Below, in pieces: positions 53,408-61,834 of a stretch of DNA of 64,000 nucleotides. The number at the start of each line of letters is the position of its first letter. Position 1 is the first letter of the stretch. This DNA is from JANOBD01 sp031411495. Lineage in GTDB: Bacteria > Planctomycetota > Phycisphaerae > Tepidisphaerales > Tepidisphaeraceae. The notes under the pieces are model-generated. The model had not been told where the DNA came from and did not search any database. It was given only the letters and a program-made list of their open reading frames with translations. The stretch is taken from assembly GCA_031411495.1 (NCBI GenBank), contig JANOBD010000022.1:1-64000 (forward strand). Direction: 5' to 3'. A program made the position numbers and the translations under genes.

Positions 53408-56400
53408 ATGGCCTGGTTCTCTCGAGGGAAGAAGTCGGTCGTACTCGACCGCTCGACAAACCTGAACGGCACGCACTCGAGCGGCGAGCCGCGCATCCAG
53501 GAACTCGGCCGCGCACTGCTCGACGCCTCGCGCGCCAACGCCAGCGGCCTGCTCAGCAAGCAGTACTGGTCGGACAAGCTGATGGAATGGTCGATGTCGG
53601 ACCCGAAGTTCAAGGTCCAGCTCTTCCGTTTCGTCGACGCGTTTCCCATGCTCAGCTCGCCGGAGCTGATCCACGAACACCTCGTCGATTATCTGACACA
53701 GCCGGGCGTGAAGCTGCCGCCGGGGCTGTCGCTCGGTCTTGGCGCAGGCGCGTTCGCAAAGGGGATTCTCGCGCGGACGATGACCGGCCAGATCGAAGGC
53801 ATGGCCGCGAAGTTCATCGCCGGCGTGGATGCGAAGTCAGCCCTGCCAATGCTGGAAAAACTCTGGAAGAACCGGATGGCCTTCAGCGTCGACCTGCTCG
53901 GCGAAGCGTGCGTGAGCGAGCGCGAAGCGAGCCAATACCGCGGGCGCTACCTCGACCTGATCCAGACCCTCCCCGGCTACGTCCGCGAGTGGAAGGAGGA
54001 CGCCCTGCTGGAGCGCGATCACCTCGGGCCGATCCCGCGCACCAACGTCTCGATCAAGATCAGTTCACTCTCGGGCAAGACCGACCCGATCGATTTCGAA
54101 AACACGATCGAGCACTCCTACGAATCCCTCAAGCCCCTCCTCGAAGCCGCGAAGGCCAACGACGTCTTCATCAACTTCGACATGGAGCATCACGCGCTCA
54201 AGGACCTCACCATCGCGCTCTTCATCCGCTGCATGGAGCGGATCGACTTCACCGGCGGCATCGCGCTGCAGGCGTATCTGCGGAGCGGCGAAGACGATGC
54301 GCAGACGGTCATCGATTTCGCGAAGCGCTCCGGCAAAAAGGTCGGCGTGCGCCTGGTGAAAGGCGCGTACTGGGATTTCGAAACGATTCACGCCGACATG
54401 CAGGGCTGGCCGGTTCCGGTCTGGCCGACGAAGCGCGAGACGGACGCGTGCTTCGAGCGCGTCAGCCGACAACTCATCGACGCGATCCCGACGCGCGTCG
54501 GTGAAGGCGGCATCTCGCTGGCGATCGCGAGTCACAACTTGCGATCGATCGCGGCCGCGCTGCAGCATCTCGAATCGCGCAACCTGCCCGGGAGCGCGAT
54601 GGAACTCCAGATGCTCCACGGCATGGCCGACCCGATGAAGGCCGCCGCCACCGAGGCGAACATCCGCATCCGCGAGTACGTCCCCGTCGGCCAGATGCTG
54701 CCCGGCATGGCGTATCTCGTGCGGCGGCTGCTCGAAAACACGAGCAACGAGAGCTGGCTGAAGGCGGGGTTCCTCGATGGCGCGAGCGCAGAAGACCTCC
54801 TCGCCTCGCCGCATTCCGAAAGTAGCATGAGCGTCCCGCTCATGCATGCAAGGCATGGGCAGGATGCCCATGCTACGAGACATTCGCTCTCCGAAGCGCC
54901 GAGCGGCTTTGGCGACGGGAAGCCGTTCTTCACCGAGCCGATGCGCGACTTCGCGGATGCGAAACAGCGCGACGGTTTTTCGATCGCCGTGAAGAACGCG
55001 ACCGTTCCGACGATCAAGATCGAAGAAGATGCCGCGCTCGCAACCCGCGCCGCCGATGCCGCCGAGCGTGCCTTCCCCGCTTGGCGCGACACCGAGCCGC
55101 ACAAGCGCGCGAAGTATCTCGTCGAAGTCGCCAAGCTCATGCGCGCCCGCCGCGATGAACTCGCCGGCATCATCATCCGGGAGAACGGCAAGAACTGGCG
55201 CAACGCCGATGCCGATGTGTGCGAGGCGATCGACTTCTGCGAATACTACGCCCGGCAATCGATCGCGCTCTTCGAGCCGAAACGGCTGGGCCGATTTGCG
55301 GGGGAACTCAACCTCCAGTTCCATCAGCCCCGCGGCGTGTGCGTGGTGATCCCGCCGTGGAACTTCCCGCTCGCGATCGCGTGTGGCATGGTCGCGGCGG
55401 CGCTGGTGACGGGCAACACGGTTGTCCTCAAGCCTGCCGAGCAGACGCCGGCGATCGCGAAGATTCTCTGCGACCTGTTTGCGATCGTGAAGCTGCCGAA
55501 GGATGTGTTGACCTTCCTGCCGGGCAAAGGCGAGACGATCGGCGCCGCGCTGGTCCGCGACCCGCGCGTGTCGATCGTGGCGTTCACGGGGTCGAGCGCG
55601 GTGGGGTTGGATATTCTCAACGCGAGCGCGCCGGCGATCAGAAGGGATGAGGGCGGAGGGAGAAGGGATGAAGCAGAAGCAGGCGAAAATGCGTCCTCTT
55701 CATCCCTCATCCCTCATCCTTCATCCCTGCACTTAAAACGCGTCATCTGTGAAATGGGCGGCAAGAACGCCATCATCGTCGATGCATCGGCAGACCTCGA
55801 CGAGGCCGTGCTCGGCGTGCGCGACAGCGCGTTCGGCTTCAGCGGCCAGAAGTGCTCGGCCTGCTCGCGCGTCATCGTCGTCGACGCGTGCTACGACCTC
55901 TTCCTCATGCGATTGATCGAATCGACGAAAGACCTCGTTGTCGGCGATCCGGCGAAGCCGGGAACGGATCTCGGACCGGTGATCGACGACGACGCGGCAA
56001 GGAAGGTCCGCGGCTACATCGAGATCGGCAAGACCGAGGGCAAACTCGTCTACGGAGATGCCTCCTCCGGCGGGGCCGCGCCGCCCAGCGAGCTCGGCGA
56101 GCGGTTCATCGGCCCGCACCTCTTCACCGAGATCGAGCCGCACCATCGGCTGGCGAACGAGGAGATCTTCGGCCCGGTTCTCGCCGTGATCCGCGCCCGC
56201 GACTTCGATCACGCGCTGCAGATCGCCAACGGCTCGCCGTACAAGCTCACCGGCGGCGTCTTCTCGCGCACGCCCAGGAACCTGCTCCGCGCCGGCGTCG
56301 AGTACCGCGTGGGCAACCTGTATCTCAATCGCGGCATCACCGGCGCGCTCGTCGGCCGGCAGCCCTTCGGCGGGTTCGGTCTCTCGGGCGTCGGCTCCAA

Positions 56401-56500
56401 GGCCGGCGGCGATGCGTACCTGCTGCAGTTCGTCGAGCCGCGAATCGTGACAGAAAACACGATGCGGCGAGGCTTTGCGCCCGATCTGGCCGGCGAGTGA
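53408..56500 (+). CDS. Bifunctional proline dehydrogenase / L-glutamate gamma-semialdehyde dehydrogenase
   Basis: PutA-like enzyme of 1030 residues that oxidises proline to glutamate in two steps. The proline dehydrogenase barrel spans about 80-460 (TNVSIKISSLSGKTDPIDFE, FINFDMEHHALKDLTIALFI, VGVRLVKGAYWDFETIHADM, LPGMAYLVRRLLENTSNESW). The aldehyde dehydrogenase spans about 500-1015 (VCVVIPPWNFPLAIACGMVA, TGNTVVLKPAEQTPAIAKIL, VAFTGSSAVGLDIL, catalytic Glu in VICEMGGKNAIIVD, catalytic Cys in GFSGQKCSACSRVIV, RQPFGGFGLSGVGSKAGG). Two peptide inserts are repeat-derived: about residues 472-490 (REP-like palindrome) and 745-774 (heptamer hairpin). There is no N-terminal DNA-binding domain. Confidence 0.93.
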   Translation: MAWFSRGKKSVVLDRSTNLNGTHSSGEPRIQELGRALLDASRANASGLLSKQYWSDKLMEWSMSDPKFKVQLFRFVDAFPMLSSPELIHEHLVDYLTQPGVKLPPGLSLGLGAGAFAKGILARTMTGQIEGMAAKFIAGVDAKSALPMLEKLWKNRMAFSVDLLGEACVSEREASQYRGRYLDLIQTLPGYVREWKEDALLERDHLGPIPRTNVSIKISSLSGKTDPIDFENTIEHSYESLKPLLEAAKANDVFINFDMEHHALKDLTIALFIRCMERIDFTGGIALQAYLRSGEDDAQTVIDFAKRSGKKVGVRLVKGAYWDFETIHADMQGWPVPVWPTKRETDACFERVSRQLIDAIPTRVGEGGISLAIASHNLRSIAAALQHLESRNLPGSAMELQMLHGMADPMKAAATEANIRIREYVPVGQMLPGMAYLVRRLLENTSNESWLKAGFLDGASAEDLLASPHSESSMSVPLMHARHGQDAHATRHSLSEAPSGFGDGKPFFTEPMRDFADAKQRDGFSIAVKNATVPTIKIEEDAALATRAADAAERAFPAWRDTEPHKRAKYLVEVAKLMRARRDELAGIIIRENGKNWRNADADVCEAIDFCEYYARQSIALFEPKRLGRFAGELNLQFHQPRGVCVVIPPWNFPLAIACGMVAAALVTGNTVVLKPAEQTPAIAKILCDLFAIVKLPKDVLTFLPGKGETIGAALVRDPRVSIVAFTGSSAVGLDILNASAPAIRRDEGGGRRDEAEAGENASSSSLIPHPSSLHLKRVICEMGGKNAIIVDASADLDEAVLGVRDSAFGFSGQKCSACSRVIVVDACYDLFLMRLIESTKDLVVGDPAKPGTDLGPVIDDDAARKVRGYIEIGKTEGKLVYGDASSGGAAPPSELGERFIGPHLFTEIEPHHRLANEEIFGPVLAVIRARDFDHALQIANGSPYKLTGGVFSRTPRNLLRAGVEYRVGNLYLNRGITGALVGRQPFGGFGLSGVGSKAGGDAYLLQFVEPRIVTENTMRRGFAPDLAGE
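54822..54876. repeat. 55-bp palindromic element inside the proline catabolism gene
   Basis: Ends GTAGCATG and CATGCTAC are inverse complements. Inside are two perfect hairpins: ATGAGCG-TCC-CGCTCAT (54827-54843) and GCATGGGCA-GGA-TGCCCATGC (54853-54873). Translated in frame as SMSVPLMHARHGQDAHATR, in the linker between the two enzyme domains. Confidence 0.9.
55641..55729. repeat. Facing heptamer arrays inside the aldehyde dehydrogenase domain
   Basis: Left arm 55641-55673 has GGGATGA, GGGCGGA and GGGATGA blocks; right arm 55698-55729 has TTCATCC, CTCATCC, CTCATCC and TTCATCC blocks, its inverse complement. In-frame peptide RRDEGGGRRDEAEAGENA followed by SSSSLIPHPSSL, in a surface loop before the catalytic-Glu strand. 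Confidence 0.88.
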
Positions 56501-56578
56501 ACGGATTCGCGAACCCTGCGGTTGTCCATCGGCATCCAACCTCGCGTCGGGTGCGTACGTAACGTCTAAGGAGTCTCG

Positions 56579-57568
56579 ATGAGTCAAACGCGATCCATCC
56601 CGCCGGACCGAATTACGCCCGAGGAATTCTTCTTCAACCGGCGAAACTTCCTGCGGGCCGGCCTCGGCGCGGCGACGGTGCTGGCGACGGGCGCGGCCTA
56701 CCGGGCGTACTTCACGAAACCGGCCCCCATCAAAGAGACGCCGCTGCTGGCCGATCTCCTCCGCGGCGCGACGACCGCGCCGAGCACCGAGGATGAAGCC
56801 AGCGGCTTCTTCGTCGACGAGCCGCGCACGCCGCTCAAATCCGTCGCCGGCTACAACAACTTCTACGAGTTCAGCACCGACAAGGAAGAAGTCGCCGGCA
56901 AGGCGGCCAACTTCGACACCACCGGCTGGAAGGTGGAAGTCGGCGGGCTCTGTCACCGGCCAAAGACGTTCGACATCGGCGACCTGCTCAAAATCGCGCC
57001 GCCCGAGGAACGCGTCTATCGCATGCGTTGCGTCGAAGGCTGGTCGATGGTCATCCCCTGGGCCGGCTTCTCGCTGAGCAAGCTGATCGAAAAAGTGCGT
57101 CCGAAAATCGACGCGAAATACATCGCGTTCGAAACCCTCAAAGACCCCAGGCGCATGCCCGGCCAGAAGGACGATGTCCTGCAGTGGCCTTACGTGGAAG
57201 GGTTGCGGATGGACGAGGCGATGCACCCGCTGGCGATCCTCGCGAGTGGTGTCTATGGCCGCGCGCTGCCGCCGCAGAACGGCGCGCCGATCCGGCTCGT
57301 CACGCCCTGGAAGTACGGTTTCAAGGGCATCAAGTCGATCGTGAAGATCACGCTCGTCGAGCAGCAGCCGCCAACCTCCTGGAACATCGCCGCGCCCGGC
57401 GAGTACGGCTTCTACGCGAACGTGAACCCGATGGTCGATCACCCGCGCTGGAGCCAGGCCACCGAGCAGCGCATCGGCGAGGGCCGTCGGCCGACGTTGC
57501 CGTTTAACGGCTACGAAGAACAGGTCGGCTCGCTGTACGAGGGAATGGACCTGCGGAAGAACTTCTAG
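56579..57568 (+). CDS. msrP: Methionine sulfoxide reductase catalytic subunit (molybdopterin enzyme)
   Basis: Periplasmic MsrP (YedY) of 329 residues, which reduces methionine sulfoxide in envelope proteins. Twin-arginine signal FFFNRRNFLRAGLGAATVLA. The molybdopterin domain shows VYRMRCVEGWSMVIPWAGFS with the Mo-ligand Cys151, then LQWPYVEGLRMDEAMHPLAI and PIRLVTPWKYGFKGIKSIVK, and the C-terminal MsrP block GEYGFYANVNPMVDHPRWSQ. AAGGAG lies five bases before the ATG. The partner msrQ follows 120 bp later, with a palindromic repeat in between. Confidence 0.95.
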   Translation: MSQTRSIPPDRITPEEFFFNRRNFLRAGLGAATVLATGAAYRAYFTKPAPIKETPLLADLLRGATTAPSTEDEASGFFVDEPRTPLKSVAGYNNFYEFSTDKEEVAGKAANFDTTGWKVEVGGLCHRPKTFDIGDLLKIAPPEERVYRMRCVEGWSMVIPWAGFSLSKLIEKVRPKIDAKYIAFETLKDPRRMPGQKDDVLQWPYVEGLRMDEAMHPLAILASGVYGRALPPQNGAPIRLVTPWKYGFKGIKSIVKITLVEQQPPTSWNIAAPGEYGFYANVNPMVDHPRWSQATEQRIGEGRRPTLPFNGYEEQVGSLYEGMDLRKNF

Positions 57569-57579
57569 CGTTGACAGTC

Positions 57580-57674
57580 TGTCACCCTGAGGTATTCCGA
57601 AGGGTCTACGTTCAAGCGATCAATCCATTCGCTCGGTACTCCGGCCAGATGCTTCGGAGTACCTCTGCATGACA
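57580..57674. repeat. 95-bp inverted-repeat element between msrP and msrQ
   Basis: Arms at 57580-57602 and 57652-57674 match as inverse complements at 19 of 23 positions (TGTCA, GAGGTA, TCCGAAG blocks). It almost fills the 120-bp gap between two genes that should be co-transcribed. Confidence 0.8.
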
Positions 57675-57688
57675 CCTCGAGAATCCCT

Positions 57689-59401
57689 GTGACCAACCTG
57701 AAGTTCGCCAAGCTCGTCGTCATCGTCAACGGTCTCGTGCCGGCGTCGCTGCTGCTCTTCGATGCCTGTCGGCACGATCTTGGCGCGAACCCGGTCAACT
57801 ACGCGATTCACACCACCGGCTTTCTCGCGCTCACGTTTCTCGTGCTGACGCTGCTGGTGACGCCGCTGCGCCGACTGACCGGCTTCAACGAACTCGCCGC
57901 GTTCCGGCGGGCGCTGGGGCTGTTCGCGTTCTACTACGCGTTGGCGCACTTCTCGATCTTCTTCTACTGGGATCGCTCGGCCAGCGTCAGCAGCACGCTC
58001 GCCGAGATGGTGAAGCGCAAGTACCTGATCATCGGCAGCATCGCGCTCTTCGCGATGTTGCCGCTGGCGCTCACGTCCTTCAACCGCGCCATCCGCGCGC
58101 TTGGCGCGACGAATTGGCGATGGCTGCACAAGCTCGTCTACCTGGCCGCGACGGCGGGCGCGATCCACTTCTACATGCAGGTGAAGGCCGATACGCGCAG
58201 GCCGCTGATCTTCATCGCGATCTTCTCAGTTCTGTTTGGGTATCGGATCGTCATGGGAATCGTAGATCATCTGGCAAACGCGAAGCTGTCTGGCGTCCGC
58301 GGACGCGGTTTTGAAGTGAAGCCAACCGCACTAAATGCTCGCCGCTTCTGGCGCGGCGAGATGCGCGTCGAGAAAATCATCCAGCAGACGCACGATGTGA
58401 AAACGTTCCGCTTGAGCACCGCCAACGGCGTGCCGTTCGATTACCTGCCGGGCCAGTACCTGAATCTCGCGCTCAACATCGACGGCAGGCGCGTGAACCG
58501 CTCGTACACGATCGCATCGAGCCCGACGCGGGCCGGCAGCGTCGAGATCACCGTCAAAGCCGACGGGCTCGCATCGCGATTCCTGCACGAGCACCTCCAC
58601 GAAGGCGACACGCTGAACGTCTCCGCGCCGGCGGGCAAGTTCACGTTTACCGGCAGCGAGGCGCCGGGCCTCCTGCTCGTCGCGGGCGGCGTGGGCATCA
58701 CGCCGATGATGTCGGTCATCCGCTATCTCACCGACAAGAACTGGTCCGGCCCGATCGACCTGATCTACTCGTCCAAAACCGCGGCCGACATCATCTTCCA
58801 TGACGAGCTGCGCGAACTGGCGTCCAAGCATCCGAACCTGACGCTCCACCTCACGCTTACCCGCGGCTTGGACGCCGATTGGAAGGGCCTCAGTGGCCGG
58901 GTGGATGCGATGTTAATCCGAAAACTTCTGCCGGAACTCGCCGGCCGACGCGTGCACGTGTGCGGGCCAACGCCGATGATGGAGCCGGTGCTGGAAGCGC
59001 TCAAATCGCTGGGCGTCGCGCCCGAGCATCTGAAGACCGAGGAGTTCAAATCGCCGGTGACGAGCGACAACGCCGTCGAAGCGATGGGCGCGATGCCGGG
59101 CGCCTCCGGCTCCTTCGGCAAGGCCGAACTGAACGGGTCTGTGCATGATGTGGTATTGGAGAAGTCTAACAAATCGATCCGCGTCGAGCCGGGGCTGACG
59201 ATCCTCGAAGCCGCCGAGCGGGCGGGCGTGGAGTTGCCCTTCGATTGCCGAAGCGGCATCTGCGGCACGTGCAAATGCCGACTCACCAGCGGCGACGTCA
59301 TCATGGACGTGACGGACGCACTCACACCCCGCGAGCGAGCGGACGGCGTGATCCTCACCTGCCAGGCGAGGCCGATCGCGGACGTGACACTGAGCGCCTG
59401 A
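57689..59401 (+). CDS. MsrQ heme membrane subunit fused to flavin reductase and 2Fe-2S ferredoxin
   Basis: Protein of 570 residues with three modules. Residues 1-200: MsrQ/YedZ-type ferric-reductase-like membrane domain with heme-ligand candidates in YAIHTTGFLALT, YYALAHFSIFFYW and WRWLHKLVYLAATAGAIHFY. Residues about 225-460: FAD/NAD(P)H reductase (YLPGQYLNLALN, NRSYTIASSP, LLVAGGVGITPMMSVIRYLT, HVCGPTPMM). Residues about 485-570: plant-type ferredoxin with FDCRSGICGTCKCRL and ILTCQARP, supplying the four Cys. It would carry electrons from NAD(P)H through FAD and Fe-S to heme and then MsrP. Start is a GTG (57689); no ATG fits. Confidence 0.9.
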   Translation: MTNLKFAKLVVIVNGLVPASLLLFDACRHDLGANPVNYAIHTTGFLALTFLVLTLLVTPLRRLTGFNELAAFRRALGLFAFYYALAHFSIFFYWDRSASVSSTLAEMVKRKYLIIGSIALFAMLPLALTSFNRAIRALGATNWRWLHKLVYLAATAGAIHFYMQVKADTRRPLIFIAIFSVLFGYRIVMGIVDHLANAKLSGVRGRGFEVKPTALNARRFWRGEMRVEKIIQQTHDVKTFRLSTANGVPFDYLPGQYLNLALNIDGRRVNRSYTIASSPTRAGSVEITVKADGLASRFLHEHLHEGDTLNVSAPAGKFTFTGSEAPGLLLVAGGVGITPMMSVIRYLTDKNWSGPIDLIYSSKTAADIIFHDELRELASKHPNLTLHLTLTRGLDADWKGLSGRVDAMLIRKLLPELAGRRVHVCGPTPMMEPVLEALKSLGVAPEHLKTEEFKSPVTSDNAVEAMGAMPGASGSFGKAELNGSVHDVVLEKSNKSIRVEPGLTILEAAERAGVELPFDCRSGICGTCKCRLTSGDVIMDVTDALTPRERADGVILTCQARPIADVTLSA

Positions 59402-59403
59402 AA

Positions 59404-59507
59404 GAATGGTCGCGAGGTCGCGAAGGAAATACGAAGCTTCGCGAAGTCATTCGTGAAGAAATCGGTCTTCGCGAATCTTCGCTACCTTCGCGCCTTCGCG
59501 ACCATTC
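59404..59507. repeat. 104-bp palindromic element upstream of uvrC
   Basis: Arms at 59404-59426 and 59485-59507 are inverse complements at 21 of 23 positions (GAATGGTCGCGA, GCGAAGG). The interior is also rich in TTCGCGAA-type palindromes. Confidence 0.85.
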
Positions 59508-59537
59508 CCCGCATCTCGCCTACAATCCGCATCACGG

Positions 59538-61019
59538 ATGATGAACGACCGCCTGACAAAACTGAATGAAAAGGCCAAGGGCTTGCCGAAGGCGCCGGGC
59601 GTTTACCTGATGAAGGATGACAAGGGGCGGGTCATCTACATCGGCAAGAGCGCTTCGCTGCGCGACCGCGTCGGCTCGTACTTTCAGCCGTCGACTCGCC
59701 TGGAGTTCAAAAAGTCGGGGTTGCTCGACGAAGTCGTCGACTTCGACATTCTGCAGACCGAAACCGAAGTCGAAGCGCTGCTGGCCGAGAACCGGCTCAT
59801 CAAGGACACGCAGCCGAAGTACAACGCACGGTTGCTGGACGACAAGACGTTTCCCTACCTGATGGTGACGCGGGAGGATTACCCCGGCGTCTACGTGACG
59901 CGTGAGCCGGTCGCGCGGGCGGAGTTGTACGGCCCGTTCACCTCGGTCGCGGCGCTCAAAGATGCCGTCGTTCATCTGCAGAAGGCGTTCAAGTTCCGCA
60001 CCTGCCACCTGGAGATCCTCGAAGAGGATCCAAAGAAGAAGTACTTCCGCCCGTGCCTGCTCTACAACATCGGCCAGTGCACCGCGCCGTGTGCCGACAA
60101 GATCAGCCGCACCGACTACAACGAGGACGTGAAGAAGTTCATCCGCTTCCTCGACGGCAATCGCGCCGCGCTGCTCAAGGAACTGCACAAGGAGATGGTC
60201 GAGGCGTCAAAGGACCTGGAGTTCGAAAAGGCCGGGAAGATCCGCGACCAGATCAAGGCGCTCAGCGCGCTCGACAAGCGCGCCAGCGACGGCGAAGAAC
60301 AGTACTGGCAGCCCGAGGCGTTTGTTCACAACCCGCAGGAAGGCGTGACGGCCCTTCAGGATGCGCTCGGAATGAAAGACCCGCCGCGCGTGCTGGAATG
60401 CATCGACATCGCCCACCTGCAAGGCTCTGAGATGGTCGGCTCGCTCGTCTGTTTCATCGACGGCGTGCCGTTCAAAAACGGGTATCGGCGCTTCAAGATC
60501 AACCACGGCCAGGGGAACAACGACTTCCTCTCCATCCAGGAAGTCGTCTCGCGCCGCTACCGCGACGCCAGCGCCGGCGGCGAACTCTACCCGGACGTGA
60601 TCGTGATCGACGGCGGCATCGGCCAGCTCCATGCCGCCCTCGACGTGTTCAAGACAATGGACATCAAGCCGCCGATGGTGATCAGCATCGCCAAGAAGGA
60701 AGAGCTGATCTTCATGCAGGACCGCAGCGAGCCGATCAAGCTCTCGCGGAACCACCTCGGCCTGAAGATGGTTCAATACCTCCGCGATGAAGCGCATCGC
60801 TTCGCGCAGCACTATCACCACATCCTTCGGCGCAAGGCGCAGCTGGAGGAGGACGTGAAAAGCGGGAAGCGCCCGTCGAAGCGACGCCGACATTCCAAGA
60901 TGCCGGAGAACGACAGACCGAAGACGATCCTCGAAGCGACACCGCCTGCCGATCCTGCGGATGCGCCTATCGAGACGGTTTCTCCACCGGAATCGCGGTT
61001 TCCGGGTGACAACGAATAG
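59538..61019 (+). CDS. uvrC: Excinuclease ABC subunit C lacking the C-terminal HhH region
   Basis: Nucleotide-excision-repair nuclease of 493 residues. GIY-YIG domain at the start (APGVYLMKDDKGRVIYIGKS), the four-Cys region TCHLEIL...YFRPCLLYNIGQCTAPCADK (a likely Fe-S site), a UVR helix (LEFEKAGKIRDQIKAL) and the RNase H-like domain (LECIDIAHLQGSEMVGSLVC, YPDVIVIDGGIGQLHAALDV, LRDEAHRFAQHYHHILRRKA). UvrC is normally near 600 residues and ends with a double helix-hairpin-helix; here the chain stops in a Lys/Arg-rich and then acidic tail soon after the nuclease domain. Start ATG 59538 or the adjacent 59541. Confidence 0.9.
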   Translation: MMNDRLTKLNEKAKGLPKAPGVYLMKDDKGRVIYIGKSASLRDRVGSYFQPSTRLEFKKSGLLDEVVDFDILQTETEVEALLAENRLIKDTQPKYNARLLDDKTFPYLMVTREDYPGVYVTREPVARAELYGPFTSVAALKDAVVHLQKAFKFRTCHLEILEEDPKKKYFRPCLLYNIGQCTAPCADKISRTDYNEDVKKFIRFLDGNRAALLKELHKEMVEASKDLEFEKAGKIRDQIKALSALDKRASDGEEQYWQPEAFVHNPQEGVTALQDALGMKDPPRVLECIDIAHLQGSEMVGSLVCFIDGVPFKNGYRRFKINHGQGNNDFLSIQEVVSRRYRDASAGGELYPDVIVIDGGIGQLHAALDVFKTMDIKPPMVISIAKKEELIFMQDRSEPIKLSRNHLGLKMVQYLRDEAHRFAQHYHHILRRKAQLEEDVKSGKRPSKRRRHSKMPENDRPKTILEATPPADPADAPIETVSPPESRFPGDNE

Positions 61020-61031
61020 CGCGGCGCAGAG

Positions 61032-61055
61032 AAAACCCGCGAGCAGGCTCGCGGG
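61032..61055 (-). terminator. Intrinsic terminator of the YceI gene
   Basis: On the minus strand the perfect 9-bp stem CCCGCGAGC (61055-61047) / GCTCGCGGG (61044-61036) is followed by TTTT (61035-61032). It lies between the convergent uvrC and YceI genes. Its core recurs in the element at 23070-23131. Confidence 0.7.
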
Positions 61056-61099
61056 CTGCACGGAGATCAGAAAGTCCTGCGCGGGTCTTTACGAACCGC

Positions 61100-61687
61100 T
61101 TATTCCTTGATCGCCTCGAACGCGACGTCCACGATCACTTCTTTGCCGACCGTGTCGGGATAGTGATCTACGCCGTAGTCCATCCGGTTGACCGTGAACT
61201 TCGTTTCATAGCCGACACGGCTTTCGTTATTCATGCCTTTGCCTTCGCCGATTTTCTTCAGATCGACGACGATCGACTTGGTCGTGCCCTTGATCGTCAT
61301 GTCCCCGGTGACCTGATAGCCGTCCTCGGTTTTCTTGGCGGCGGTGCTTTTGAAGGTCATCTGCGGGAACTGCTTGGCGCTGAAGAAATCCGGGCCCTTG
61401 AGGTGCTTGTCGCGCGCGTCGTTGAAGGTGGTGAGCTTATCAACGTCCATGGAAATGGTGAGGTTGATGCTGTCGGTCGTCTGCTCGAAGGTGCCGGCCG
61501 GGCCGACGACGACGCCGTAGGTGGCGCCGACATTGAAGTGAGTGACGCGAAACGTGACGAAGCTATGCACCGGATCGATCTTGTAGCTGCCGACGGCGGC
61601 GGCGGCCTTGTCCTGTGCGTAGAGCATCGAACCTGAAGCGGCCAGCAGCGAGGCGGCAACCGCGCCGACGAGAAGTTTGCGAACCAT
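61100..61687 (-). CDS. Secreted YceI-family lipocalin-like protein
   Basis: Exported protein of 195 residues: signal peptide MVRKLLVGAVAASLLAASGS (cut near LYAQ) then a YceI beta-barrel, which binds isoprenoid-type lipids such as polyprenyl chains. Landmarks: YKIDPVHSFVTFRVTHFNVG, GTFEQTTDSINLTISMDVDK, DKHLKGPDFFSAKQFPQMTF, GDMTIKGTTKSIVVDLKKIG and KFTVNRMDYGVDHYPDTVGK. AAGGAG six bases before ATG 61687 decides the start. Biological role unknown; dnaX lies upstream on the same strand, 147 bp away. Confidence 0.92.
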   Translation of the reverse strand: MVRKLLVGAVAASLLAASGSMLYAQDKAAAAVGSYKIDPVHSFVTFRVTHFNVGATYGVVVGPAGTFEQTTDSINLTISMDVDKLTTFNDARDKHLKGPDFFSAKQFPQMTFKSTAAKKTEDGYQVTGDMTIKGTTKSIVVDLKKIGEGKGMNNESRVGYETKFTVNRMDYGVDHYPDTVGKEVIVDVAFEAIKE

Positions 61688-61834
61688 AAAGATCTCCTTG
61701 TTTGTGCGAGGCGGTGCGCCTCCGTTCCCAGCCGCGCGGGACCGGCCGCACGCGTGCGAGGCAAGTCTATGCCAACACTTTGATGAATGTCGAATCGAAG
61801 ACCGATTCCGTTGAGCCAAGGTTGGTGAATCGCA

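Noticed and set aside
57580..57674. Riboswitch or terminator between msrP and msrQ
   Set aside because: Only a two-arm inverted repeat is visible, without T-run or aptamer-like conserved core; a dispersed repeat explains it better.
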